Positions 37,898 to 46,007 are shown, numbered from the stretch's first letter. The stretch is DNA of 46,333 bases from Bacteroidaceae bacterium (GCA_017470425.1 JAFUYT010000030.1:1-46333), one strand, 5' to 3'. Notes: generated from the sequence alone by a model not told the origin. Numbers and translations are program-made.

Positions 37898-40800
37898 TTA
37901 CTTCACGAGCACCTTCTTGCCGTTCACGATATTCACGCCCTTCTGCATCTTCTGCAGGCGCTGACCAGCGAGGTTGAAGATAGCCTCGACCTCTTCGCGG
38001 GTTGCCTGACGTGTCTCGATGATGCCCGTAGCGTTATCCTCGAACACGAAGGTGAAGGACTTCACACTGGCGGGGATGCTCCCAGCTTCGATGTATGCCT
38101 TGCCTGCGGGAATGTTGCCTGCGCCGTTGTTAATCACGAACTTGTTGCCGGAAAGGCCATAGACGGTGCCACCTGCAACATTCGTAGCAGCCGTAGTGCC
38201 GACGAGCTTGTTCTCGCTCGCCGTGAACTCCTTAGTTCCGTCTGCGAAGTGAATCGTCACATTGCTGGTGTTCTCGCCGTCGGCATCCTTGTTGTACAAC
38301 AGCACACCCTGCCCCCCCTTGATGGCTTCCGTGATCTTCGTGAAGGTGATAGTGCCATCGGCGGCAATATCGCTCACGCGCCATGCAGTGTAACCCGTCG
38401 TGGAGCTGAAGTCGATGGGGTTCACGGAACAGTAGGTAGCATAGCCGTACTTGTTGAGGGTCACGGTGGCGGTGGGGTCAACAGTCTTGGTCACTTTCAC
38501 ATCGTCAAGGAAGAAACGCCTGTCAGAGCAACTGAATGCAAGAGTAAGACTTGTAGAACTGGCAACAATATCAAATTCATATTCATTCCATTGTTGCTTT
38601 GTCATTCCCGAGGTCGTTGCTTCATTTTTGCTACTGATGGTTCCTCCAGTTACTGTAACAGTAATCGTTTTAGAGTCACTTGTACTCCATGGTGCGGCCT
38701 TGAAAGATAATGTATATGTTTCTCCGTTTTCAACTGTAATACCTGGTGTGGTAGCAGAACCCGAAACAGAGCTAGTACCGAATTTTGCACAACCACCAGC
38801 ACCTGATCCTGATGTTACTGTCCAACCATCAACATCTGTCGACAAAGTACCATTGGCTTCTGAACCACCCCATGTGGAAAGCGGACCACCCGTACTTTTT
38901 GCGAATGTCTCCTCAAATACCGTCTGTTCCGAGCTCGGAGCCTCCGTACTACCTGCGGGCTTCGTGAACTCTACAGCGCACTCTTCCTGAGCCGTAGCCA
39001 GATAATAAGTACCCGTGCCTGCAGTGACGGTGATAGTGGCGGTGCCGACAGCCACGGGAGTCACGGTGACGGTCGTGCCATCCACACTGACAGTGGCTAC
39101 CGCCTCGTTGCTGGATTCTGCGCTGACAGCACCATTGTAGTTGTCCGTGGGCACAGTAGCCTCAATGTCGAAGGTGTTTGCCGAGAAAGCTATGCTCTTC
39201 GATGTCACATCGAGGCTGATGCTGTTCGTGCCGTTCACGGTAACAGCCACCTCCTGCGATGCAGGCTTGTAGTTGGCAGCATTGCCGCCAGTCGGGGTGG
39301 CAGTGACGGTGACGGTGGTAGCGCCTACGCCTGCACCCAAGTAGTCCCCATCAAGGATAAAGAAGATATCGCCATCGGCGGATTCGTAGGTATAAGTGAT
39401 GGAACCCGTAAAGCCATCGGCGGCCGTGCTGGTAGCAGACAGTGAGCCCTCGGCATCCTTCAGAATGCTCTTCGCAGATGTCAAGTCAATACCTGTAGCA
39501 CAGGCCGAGCGGTTATCTGTCACATTGACGGTAACCGTCTTTTCACTACTTGCCTTGTAATCGTCGTCAGCAGCCTGCGTAATGGTAATTGTTGCAGTGC
39601 CCTCACCTACAGCGGTAATCACGCCTGCGGCTGAAACCGTAGCAACGCCAGTATTGCTGGATTCGAGGCTCATTGCTCCAGTAGAACTCGTTGTCCAGGT
39701 AATGGTGCTTGCTGGAGAAGGAGCTGCGCTCGTCCTCTCCAAAGCAACTGGAGTTGAGGAGGTGATGGTCAGGTCGGAATCGGCCTTACGCTTGAACGAG
39801 GTAAGGTAATTATCCTTAGAGAACTCATATGTAGTACCATATAACGTTATGTTACCATATACAGTAACGATATCACCTACTTCCAAATCCGACTTGGCGC
39901 TGAAACTGCCGTCTTCATTATTCGCGCTCTTCAGTCCGCCATAGACCTCAAACTGATTAGTGGTCGTGCCATCGTCAGAAATCCAATACGTAATGGATTT
40001 ATACGTGCTATTATAGCTGTCAACCTGTGAGATAATGCCATGAACGTAAACGCCAGTTACGCCTGTACCTGCATCAATAGCAGCTTTAGCTTGAACAATA
40101 TTATATGGATTACCCGCTGAGCCAGGAGCAGCTGTTACGGTAAGGCCTGTGACATTAATGGTCTCGCCCATGTAGGTGCCAGTGACGGAGGTTGTTCCTG
40201 CGGTCAGCGGGTCTGGCGTCCAAGTTACCAGTGCAGTGACATCCTCTTCTGAAGAGTCATCGAATGTCGCGGTAACCGTCAAACCTGTCGGATCGAAACT
40301 CTGGCCGCCAACGTATGTTGTCTTGGTGGGCGTGCCAGTATAGGTGAGGCTGGTAATAGTTTTTGCATTCCACTTTGCATAGAGTGTAGTGTTGGATGAT
40401 ATACTAAAATTGCTTCCAACAGCTCTGTCCGTTCCACTACCGTCTGCTGCGGTATTCCATCCACCGAAGATATAACCAGCCTTTGCCAAGCTACCAGTGT
40501 TGCCAGCTACGGTAACGGTTGCGCCAGATGAATATGCCGTAGCATCTGTGGGAACGGTTCCAGATGTAGCACCATTGGCATTGTAGGTGACGGTGAAGGT
40601 AGAAGCAGCTTCATAAAAATCTATAGAAGCTACATCCAATCCATAATTCTTGCTTGACGCTGTTGATGACAAATTAAATGTAAATTTATAATAACTGTTT
40701 TTAGCCCAGGAATCAGCCGTCGGGGTAAAATCCAATGTGCCTGAAGTGGAAACAGATATCGATGGAGAACTAATTGTCTTGGTCTCAATAACATTAGAGA

Positions 40801-41185
40801 ATTCAGCATCACTCGCAATTGTGACACTGATACTATTCACTGTTAGAGCTTTATTACTCGTGCCATTGTGCCTCAATGTAATTTTGCTAATGGAAGAACT
40901 AAGACTTCCTTTTCCCGTAATATAACGATCCGTAGCAGAAGAGAGTTTTCCACCGATTCTTGCATAATTACCTAATGCCTGATTACCAGGAATACTCCAT
41001 GTGATTCCAGAGACTATTACATCATAATATGTTGCATAAGCAGAGTTCGAGTTGTTTTGTGTAATTGAAAGTGTGTACACTGGAGTCTCATCATCCGCCC
41101 ACGCCGTCCCGGAGAACGCCGCGCACATGATTGCCACGAGCAGCGTGGCCCGTAGCTTGAAGTTGTGAAGTAGTTTTTGTTTCAT
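37898..41185 (-). CDS. Large secreted multi-domain surface protein of module 1
   Basis: This 1095-residue protein has a signal peptide (about 1-30, ending SGTAWA), an N-terminal beta-domain, an InlB-type Listeria-Bacteroides repeat (about 196-272: VTYNANGATSGTVPTD, GYIFGGWNTAADG), a bacterial Ig-like domain (about 278-352), a DUF6359-like OB-fold domain (about 355-470: ITYWISDDG), BIG2-type Ig domains (about 490-550 and 690-760), a jelly-roll (about 770-890) and the tail IFNLAGQRLQKMQKGVNIV...KKVLVK. Adhesion or polysaccharide binding is likely; no catalytic motif is visible. An almost identical signal-peptide sequence lies at 41957-42058. The small peptide gene follows after a conserved spacer. 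No strong promoter was found between 41186 and 41340. Confidence 0.8.
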   Translation of the reverse strand: MKQKLLHNFKLRATLLVAIMCAAFSGTAWADDETPVYTLSITQNNSNSAYATYYDVIVSGITWSIPGNQALGNYARIGGKLSSATDRYITGKGSLSSSISKITLRHNGTSNKALTVNSISVTIASDAEFSNVIETKTISSPSISVSTSGTLDFTPTADSWAKNSYYKFTFNLSSTASSKNYGLDVASIDFYEAASTFTVTYNANGATSGTVPTDATAYSSGATVTVAGNTGSLAKAGYIFGGWNTAADGSGTDRAVGSNFSISSNTTLYAKWNAKTITSLTYTGTPTKTTYVGGQSFDPTGLTVTATFDDSSEEDVTALVTWTPDPLTAGTTSVTGTYMGETINVTGLTVTAAPGSAGNPYNIVQAKAAIDAGTGVTGVYVHGIISQVDSYNSTYKSITYWISDDGTTTNQFEVYGGLKSANNEDGSFSAKSDLEVGDIVTVYGNITLYGTTYEFSKDNYLTSFKRKADSDLTITSSTPVALERTSAAPSPASTITWTTSSTGAMSLESSNTGVATVSAAGVITAVGEGTATITITQAADDDYKASSEKTVTVNVTDNRSACATGIDLTSAKSILKDAEGSLSATSTAADGFTGSITYTYESADGDIFFILDGDYLGAGVGATTVTVTATPTGGNAANYKPASQEVAVTVNGTNSISLDVTSKSIAFSANTFDIEATVPTDNYNGAVSAESSNEAVATVSVDGTTVTVTPVAVGTATITVTAGTGTYYLATAQEECAVEFTKPAGSTEAPSSEQTVFEETFAKSTGGPLSTWGGSEANGTLSTDVDGWTVTSGSGAGGCAKFGTSSVSGSATTPGITVENGETYTLSFKAAPWSTSDSKTITVTVTGGTISSKNEATTSGMTKQQWNEYEFDIVASSTSLTLAFSCSDRRFFLDDVKVTKTVDPTATVTLNKYGYATYCSVNPIDFSSTTGYTAWRVSDIAADGTITFTKITEAIKGGQGVLLYNKDADGENTSNVTIHFADGTKEFTASENKLVGTTAATNVAGGTVYGLSGNKFVINNGAGNIPAGKAYIEAGSIPASVKSFTFVFEDNATGIIETRQATREEVEAIFNLAGQRLQKMQKGVNIVNGKKVLVK

Positions 41186-41247
41186 AAGAGTAAGAGTTTT
41201 TAGTTATTGTTTGGGTATTTAGTGAATTGTTGCGTATTTATGAAGTC

Positions 41248-41290
41248 ATATTTATGCGTATTCGTGTATAATATTTATGCGTATTCGTGT
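41248..41290. repeat. 23-bp direct repeat upstream of the surface-protein gene
   Basis: ATATTTATGCGTATTCGTGT occurs at 41248 and again at 41271. It lies about 65 bp upstream of the surface-protein ATG, on its leader side, and may be a regulator binding site. Confidence 0.8.
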
Positions 41291-41304
41291 AAAAAAAGCT
41301 GCCA

Positions 41305-41339
41305 TTTGCATCGAGGTTCGCGAAAAGTGTGTACCTTTG
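41305..41339 (+). promoter_or_regulatory. Promoter of the YoeB-like toxin-antitoxin genes
   Basis: TTTG (41305-41308), 23 bp (long), TACCTTTG (41332-41339), 29 bp before the ATG at 41369. Confidence 0.6.
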
Positions 41340-41368
41340 CGGCGTTGAACCAACATATATGATGCGTT

Positions 41369-41638
41369 ATGTCCACCGTAGCATTGAATAATCTCTGGAG
41401 TTATATCCGTGGTCTGTCTCTCTCGCAGAGCGATCGCGAATGGCTGGCGAACAGATTGCTGGAGCCATCTTATCAGATTGACCCATATACCTACAGTCCG
41501 TCGGGTGACACCTTCTTTGCAGATGCTCGTAATGTGAAGGCCGTTGAACAGGACATTGCCGAGGCGCATCGTCCGGAGGCGTCGTTTACTCGTCTGGAGA
41601 CCGCCGAGGACATCACCGCCATGTTGAGCGCCCTCTAA
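41369..41638 (+). CDS. Antitoxin of a YoeB/RelE-type pair
   Basis: An 89-residue protein, ALNNLWSYIRGLSLSQSDRE then WLANRLLE, a helical N-terminal region followed by a polar, likely unfolded C-terminal part that would wrap the toxin. It lies 3 bp before a clear RelE/YoeB-family toxin and has its own promoter, so the assignment rests mainly on gene order and size. The DNA-binding fold type is not certain. Such antitoxins repress their own operon. Confidence 0.7.
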   Translation: MSTVALNNLWSYIRGLSLSQSDREWLANRLLEPSYQIDPYTYSPSGDTFFADARNVKAVEQDIAEAHRPEASFTRLETAEDITAMLSAL

Positions 41639-41641
41639 GCT

Positions 41642-41923
41642 ATGCCCTACACAGTTCTTCTCTCGGAAGCCGCCAGGACAGAGCTTTCCATGATCAAGAA
41701 AAGCGGCGATAAGGCTACCATCAAGAAGGTGGCCAACCTGTTGCTTGAGCTGCAGGAGCACCCTCGCACGGGTACGGGGCAGGTAGAGCATCTGAAGCAC
41801 TTTGCTTTCGAGGAAACGTGGTCGCGGCGCATTAACAAGCACTATCGCATGATTTATGAGATTCACGACGTCGAAGTCATCGTGACCGTTGTCTCCCTGC
41901 GTTCCCACTACGGCGACAAGTGA
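41642..41923 (+). CDS. YoeB/Txe-type RelE-superfamily toxin
   Basis: This 93-residue mRNA interferase, which would cut mRNA in the ribosome A site, shows the Txe/YoeB layout: VLLSEAARTELSMIKKSGDK at the start, then GTGQVEHLKHFAFEETWSRRINKHYRMIYEI and SLRSHYGDK at the end, with the Arg and His positions expected in the active site. Length is normal. The toxin follows its antitoxin by 3 bp. Together they sit between two copies of one surface-protein signal sequence, which suggests insertion there. Confidence 0.88.
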   Translation: MPYTVLLSEAARTELSMIKKSGDKATIKKVANLLLELQEHPRTGTGQVEHLKHFAFEETWSRRINKHYRMIYEIHDVEVIVTVVSLRSHYGDK

Positions 41924-41956
41924 CGCAGCCTCTCTTGCCATCTCCAAACTACTTCT

Positions 41957-42058
41957 TACTTCCTGTGCCGCCCACGCCGTCCCCGTGAACGCCGCGCACA
42001 TGAGTGCCACGAGCATGACAGCCCGTAGCCTGAAGTTGTGAAGTAGTTTTTGTTTCAT
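41957..42058 (-). pseudogene. Orphan signal-peptide copy of a surface-protein gene
   Basis: ATG at 42058 reads MKQKLLHNFRLRAVMLVALM then CAAFTGTAWA, matching residues 1-30 of the intact gene at 41185 (MKQKLLHNFKLRATLLVAIM). The 12 bases before the ATG also match. After the signal peptide the homology stops and the frame runs antisense through the toxin gene. It has its own promoter at 42181-42212, so it could still be transcribed. Confidence 0.8.
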
Positions 42059-42180
42059 AAGAGTAAGTTCTCAGCGAACGTTTTCTATCTTTTGTTAACC
42101 CGGTGGCCAATGCCGCTCCGGCTCAGGCACTTACGTGTACCGAGCGAAGCGAGGCGACACTTTGCACCCGAATTCGGGCG

Positions 42181-42212
42181 CAAAGTTACCTCGCTTTGCT
42201 CGGAATTGCAAA
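42181..42212 (-). promoter_or_regulatory. Promoter for the orphan signal-peptide copy
   Basis: TTTG (42212-42209), 20 bp, TAACTTTG (42188-42181): full consensus on the minus strand, about 120 bp upstream of the ATG at 42058. Confidence 0.75.
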
Positions 42213-42225
42213 TTTATGTTGTTTT

Positions 42226-42257
42226 TTTTTACGATAAACTAATTATTTGTATCTTTG
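42226..42257 (+). promoter_or_regulatory. Promoter of a possible small RNA
   Basis: TTTT (one mismatch, 42226-42229), 20 bp, TATCTTTG (42250-42257), divergent from the promoter at 42181. Confidence 0.6.
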
Positions 42258-42263
42258 CCCCCG

Positions 42264-42370
42264 AAATCAAATTGTGAGCCTGCCGGTTCCCCATTCCGGA
42301 CCGCTCGCATCATGAATTTGGTTATATTTGAGTAAGAAGATGCGGCCCGTCGGGAGACGGGCCGCATCCA
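42264..42370 (+). ncRNA. Candidate small RNA with terminal hairpin
   Basis: Between a good promoter and a perfect 13-bp hairpin GATGCGGCCCGTC/GACGGGCCGCATC (42339-42351 with 42356-42368, GGGA loop) lie about 75 nt without a sizeable gene. GTGAGC/GCTCGC and CCGG/CCGG pairings are visible near 42270-42305. A tiny frame ATG AAT TTG GTT ATA TTT GAG TAA precedes the hairpin, so a leader peptide is an alternative. There is no long U-tract. Confidence 0.45.
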
Positions 42371-42412
42371 TTCCTTGGCGCAACGATTATTTTTGTAAGT
42401 CCAGCGACAATG

Positions 42413-42820
42413 TCATTCTACCTGACGCAATGCCAAAGCAGATATCTTCTCTATAAAAGCTTCTGTTGGCTCTATATAGGGAAGTACATCTGTCTCCGTG
42501 AGTCCAAAACGGTCACTATAATCCCCTTTCAATCTCATACTGAGTAAATGGCTCAGTAATTTCCCGTCTTCACGATCTACCTTACCCGTCTTGACGAAAT
42601 GCAATCCGAACTGCGTGACATTCCCTTCATGCGAATGTGCAGGAATTTTGTTCGCTATCAGCAACGCAGAAACAACATAGTAGGCAGCATAGTACAGACG
42701 GTTCGCCGTGACCTCCAAACAATTCATCTCGAAATTCAGCTTTGCCTGCTTCAATGCCGTGTAGGATCTTTCTATCCTATATTTCACAACATCCTTTCTA
42801 TTGTCCTCTGCCAAACTCAT
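42413..42820 (-). CDS. HEPN-domain protein (toxin side of a HEPN-MNT pair)
   Basis: This 135-residue helical protein has the UPF0332-type HEPN pattern: RSYTALKQAKLNFEMNCLEV, TANRLYYAAYYVVSALLIAN and AHSHEGNVTQFGLHFVKTG. Its start overlaps the stop of the nucleotidyltransferase gene by 4 nt, the usual order of HEPN-MNT systems. The classic RNase motif R-x4-6-H is not obvious, so the mode of toxicity is uncertain. In known systems the MNT partner adenylylates the HEPN toxin. Confidence 0.82.
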   Translation of the reverse strand: MSLAEDNRKDVVKYRIERSYTALKQAKLNFEMNCLEVTANRLYYAAYYVVSALLIANKIPAHSHEGNVTQFGLHFVKTGKVDREDGKLLSHLLSMRLKGDYSDRFGLTETDVLPYIEPTEAFIEKISALALRQVE

Positions 42821-43140
42821 AGCCGTACACCTTCCCTTGTTACGTTCTCGTAAAACGGACTGGCGATGTCATGGTTCCATTCGTCCTTTGTATAGAGAAT
42901 GGTATTGATGGTCTCGCCAAAATCCCACCCCAATTCCCGCAAAGGATAGGCCACCTCGTCAATATCTGTCGGCATTACTCTAGGTTTGTTGAGCAACACA
43001 AGAATATCCCAATCAGAGTCCTTGCGCGCATCGCCACGAGCCTGAGACCCGAACAGAATGATTTCCGAGTCGGCAGGGACAATCGCCCTGGCCTTATCCG
43101 AAATAGCCTGAATGATATGTCGTCGTCTGGCTGATGTCAT
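42817..43140 (-). CDS. MNT-type minimal nucleotidyltransferase (antitoxin side)
   Basis: This 107-residue protein contains IILFGSQARGDARKDSDWDI, with GS at 31-32 and the D43-x-D45 pair of minimal nucleotidyltransferases (MNT). The ATG at 43140 is chosen because the longer frame from 43188 runs into the promoter. Known MNT partners modify and inactivate the HEPN toxin with AMP. The overlap with the HEPN gene (ATGA) means coupled translation. Confidence 0.87.
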   Translation of the reverse strand: MTSARRRHIIQAISDKARAIVPADSEIILFGSQARGDARKDSDWDILVLLNKPRVMPTDIDEVAYPLRELGWDFGETINTILYTKDEWNHDIASPFYENVTREGVRL

Positions 43141-43165
43141 GGTTGTTCTTGTAGAAACTGTGCTG

Positions 43166-43196
43166 CAAAGGTAGCCATTATTCCTCAACCTTCAAA
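43166..43196 (-). promoter_or_regulatory. Promoter of the HEPN-MNT pair
   Basis: TTTG (43196-43193), 19 bp, TACCTTTG (43173-43166) on the minus strand, about 25 bp before the ATG at 43140. Confidence 0.75.
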
Positions 43197-43230
43197 AGTT
43201 TCCCGCCAAATTCTGCATGGCGGACAAAAA

Positions 43231-43275
43231 AAAAAGAGCGACAGCAGCTGCAACCATTCTGGTTGCAGCTGCTGT
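43231..43275 (-). terminator. Terminator of module 2, REP-like core
   Basis: A perfect 16-bp stem with a 3-nt loop (43241-43256 with 43260-43275, core GCAGCTGC) is followed on the minus strand by CGCTCTTTTTTTTTTG. It ends the small peptide gene and shares its core with the obgE hairpin at 34574-34612. Confidence 0.85.
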
Positions 43276-43300
43276 GCTGTTGTGGAGCTTAGGGGGTCAA

Positions 43301-43459
43301 TTACTCGCTCCAGATGTCGCCCCAGTCGGAATTGGATTCTTTGGAGAGGCCTGCGTGCTCTCCACTGATTTCCTTTTCACTCATTGATACCTGCATCAAA
43401 GCATTCTGGATTTGAACATGAAAGATTTTAGTCTGTGGTGTGCTATATAGCTTTTTCAT
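43301..43459 (-). CDS. Small peptide gene of module 2 (MKKLYSTPQT...DWGDIWSE)
   Basis: A 52-residue protein too short for ordinary gene calls. It follows MKKxYxxPQTxI (MKKLYSTPQTKIFHVQ) and ends KESNSDWGDIWSE, like the peptide at 37575-37745. The middle part is not conserved. It lies 153 bp after the large gene of module 2, in the same direction, and before a strong terminator, so it is probably the last cistron of the transcript. No signal peptide. Function unknown. Confidence 0.65.
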   Translation of the reverse strand: MKKLYSTPQTKIFHVQIQNALMQVSMSEKEISGEHAGLSKESNSDWGDIWSE

Positions 43460-43612
43460 AGTCAGATACATTTAATAATTTATGATTAATTCGTGATTTA
43501 ATTTATGATTAATTCATGTAAAATAAAACTACACGTTATAAAGTGGTTGTCATGTTTCTTTCTTACATGAATTAACCATAAATTATATCATAAATTTTTC
43601 ACGAATTCTTTT
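43460..43612. repeat. Duplicated intergenic element, copy 2
   Basis: 153 bp closely matching 37746-37897, including the stem AATTTATGATTAATTCATG with ACATGAATTAACCATAAATT. In both places it lies between the large and the small gene, on the same strand. Confidence 0.9.
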
Positions 43613-45892
43613 TTACTTTACCAATACCTTCTTACCATTCACGATGTAGATTCCACGTTTCAATTGTGAATTATGAATTGTGAATTGTGAATTGTCTACA
43701 CGCTGACCGGCGAGATTGTAGATTTCTTTGCTATCAACTGTCAACTCTGAACTGTCAACTGCCTCGATGCCATCCGCCAGATCCCAGTTGATGGCAAAGC
43801 CCTTGACGCTGCCACCACCAGCCGTGCTCAGATACGCGCGGTTGGCTTTCAGCGCAAAGGAAGCATCGTTCACATGGTAGAAGCCGATGCGGTTGTCGTT
43901 CTCAGAATCGAAACCAAGAACGTAGTTCGTGCCCGTGTCTGCCGTGCAGTCGATGGTCGTACCCGTGAAGGTTCCCGTCAGCACATTCGATGTTGCAGGC
44001 GAAGTAGCATAGCCGCTGCCAATGGTAGCGGTCACGCTCGTAGCGCCCTCCTCACCGATCAGCATCACCGGCGCGCCCTCCGTAATGGTCGCAGCGCCCG
44101 TACCCGGCACGATATAGCTGCCGCTCTTCGTGGGCGCATACGCCTTCACCTCCTTGCTGTCAGCACCTACCAGCTTCGTCACTTCGAACGGCACGCACAG
44201 CGTAGCATACGTGTGCGCCGCACTCGTGTTGTCCTTGGCAGCGGTGAGGGGGATGTCCACTGTTGTCACATCTTCTACCGTCCATTGAGAAGCACCGGCA
44301 TCAACAGTCCAGCCTACCACCCGATACTCCTGACTTGATGAGGTATGCAAAGAGGCATAACTGGAAGCGCCGGCATTAAAGGCAACCTTACCAATAGTAC
44401 CTGTAGTCGTTACAGCCTCGAAGGTAGCACCTTCTGCGACAAGTGGCACGTCATTACCTTGCGTGGGAGTACCCAAATAAGAGCCCTGGATAGCAATCTT
44501 GTAATTCTTTATACCCTGACGTTCCAATCGAACAATGGTTGACACTTCCGCTTCCGTCTTCTTGGCTTTAACGACACCCGTCTCGTTGAACATATAATCA
44601 TTATAATAGCTCTTCAGTAGATAGAATCCTGTAGCTGGACGACGGATATATCCATCCAGAGCTTCTAACAATGCCTCATATTCTTCACTACTGATCTTTC
44701 CATCTGAGTTTGCATCTGTAATCATTGATGTCAGGGTCGAAGCGTTCGCCGTACTCACCTTGAAATACCCGTCGCCAGCGTTGTCGATGAAAGGCTGGAT
44801 GTTTGCCACCACGCGGGTATAATAGTTCTCCATATTTTCCAGGTCTTCGTCTGTTAGCGCATCAACCCACCAAGCTGAGCCTATTTCCGTAGATCTATAA
44901 GGAGCTATGTATTGTCCTCCATTGGATTCATTGTTCCATCCATAGCTATTATTATCCCATATAGTGGCATTGCTATTGATAGCAATAGATGGTGTTCCCG
45001 TATAAACATTAGCTTTCAGATACCAGATGATACCGTCGTCGGTGAATGAGTTGGTGGCAGCCACACACTTATCTGCGGCGACATTATGAATCTTCACCGA
45101 CAACACATCATCCGCTACATCTGCATCAACAGCCTCAAACCAGAATGCATTGGCCTTGGATTCTAAGCGATTCGTTTCAAGTGCCATCTTCTCTGCATCA
45201 CCTACATACTTCGCATATTTGCCACATCGCGTATTCTTGATGGTATAACATTTGGGAGAGCCTGCTGTGGAGGTCTCAGGCCAGTAGCCCTGTTCCACCA
45301 TTCGATCGTTCATGGTAGTCTCTTCAATAACCCATTTGATGTTAAGCTTACTAGAAGTTTGATTCGTATATAGATATTGGTCAGCTGCGGGAGTGTCATT
45401 GTTATTGCCTAAAAACTCAGATCCTGCATACGTAGGATTTGCACTCTTTATATAATAAGTACCGTCCTCTCCATCAACAGGTTCTATGTACCATGTAGAG
45501 TTTGCGGTGTCTGCACCATGTCCAGAATTCCAATAATAACTTCCTTTGGTTTTCATATATTCGTTGCGCCACATCAACGTATATCCCTCCTCATTGGTTC
45601 CTATCTTGAAAACAGAACCTTCCGAAGAAAGAATAGTAGCATTTACAGCTGCATCTTCTGAATAGTCTGAAATACGGAACTTCACATACAAGTCTGTTCC
45701 TTTCATCTTCAGCTTGTAGCCCTTGTTAGCTGAAGGCAGAAGCACCTCTTCATAAGTAACCTTGGCCACAACATCCGCACCATTTACCGTCACATTCGGA
45801 TTCGCCTTAACCTTATATCCACCAATCCTCGGGGCTGTGGTGAAATTAGTGCCATCCTGTACTTCGTAGGTTTCAGGAATTTTGTAATCCAT
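43613..45892 (-). CDS. Large surface-type protein of module 2, no signal peptide at its start
   Basis: This 759-residue protein begins MDYKIPETYEVQDG without a signal peptide, and a TGA stop precedes the ATG in frame, so it cannot be extended upstream. Several beta-domains follow (about 50-190, 200-360), an EF-hand-like DANSDGKISSEEYEALL (about 395-411), more beta-domains, and the tail IYNLAGQRV...KRGIYIVNGKKVLVK, normally found on exported proteins. A missing signal with an exported-type tail suggests N-terminal loss or another export route. Two heptamer arrays interrupt the tail (43667-43761). No catalytic motif was recognised. It is otherwise the parallel of the gene at 37898. Confidence 0.7.
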   Translation of the reverse strand: MDYKIPETYEVQDGTNFTTAPRIGGYKVKANPNVTVNGADVVAKVTYEEVLLPSANKGYKLKMKGTDLYVKFRISDYSEDAAVNATILSSEGSVFKIGTNEEGYTLMWRNEYMKTKGSYYWNSGHGADTANSTWYIEPVDGEDGTYYIKSANPTYAGSEFLGNNNDTPAADQYLYTNQTSSKLNIKWVIEETTMNDRMVEQGYWPETSTAGSPKCYTIKNTRCGKYAKYVGDAEKMALETNRLESKANAFWFEAVDADVADDVLSVKIHNVAADKCVAATNSFTDDGIIWYLKANVYTGTPSIAINSNATIWDNNSYGWNNESNGGQYIAPYRSTEIGSAWWVDALTDEDLENMENYYTRVVANIQPFIDNAGDGYFKVSTANASTLTSMITDANSDGKISSEEYEALLEALDGYIRRPATGFYLLKSYYNDYMFNETGVVKAKKTEAEVSTIVRLERQGIKNYKIAIQGSYLGTPTQGNDVPLVAEGATFEAVTTTGTIGKVAFNAGASSYASLHTSSSQEYRVVGWTVDAGASQWTVEDVTTVDIPLTAAKDNTSAAHTYATLCVPFEVTKLVGADSKEVKAYAPTKSGSYIVPGTGAATITEGAPVMLIGEEGATSVTATIGSGYATSPATSNVLTGTFTGTTIDCTADTGTNYVLGFDSENDNRIGFYHVNDASFALKANRAYLSTAGGGSVKGFAINWDLADGIEAVDSSELTVDSKEIYNLAGQRVDNSQFTIHNSQLKRGIYIVNGKKVLVK
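43667..43761. repeat. Two heptamer arrays in the C-terminal tail of module 2
   Basis: Four TGAATT(A/G) units (43667-43694) and four TCAACT(G/C)/TGAACTG units (43734-43761) flank the IYNLAGQR core of the tail. Each array is 28 bp, and the frame is currently open. Confidence 0.9.
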
Positions 45893-45895
45893 TGT

Positions 45896-46001
45896 GTTTC
45901 AGTGGTTCCAAAATTTGTTTTTCTCAAACGTAACAAACATGCACCAAAATTGTGTTAAATAAATCCAAGCAAACGAAACGTGGTGCATATGCCACTGAAA
46001 C
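45896..46001 (-). promoter_or_regulatory. Structured 5' leader of module 2
   Basis: The predicted mRNA starts near 46001 with GTTTCAGTGG, which pairs with CCACTGAAAC three bases before the start codon (plus-strand 45992-46001 with 45896-45905). An inner stem joins TGGTGCAT (45981-45988) and ATGCACCA (45939-45946). The start codon sits at the foot of the outer stem. Confidence 0.55.
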
Positions 46002-46007
46002 ATGGTG

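Noticed and set aside
41252-42058. 268-residue protein from the ATG at 42058
   Set aside because: Only the signal peptide is homologous; the rest is antisense to a clear toxin-antitoxin pair.
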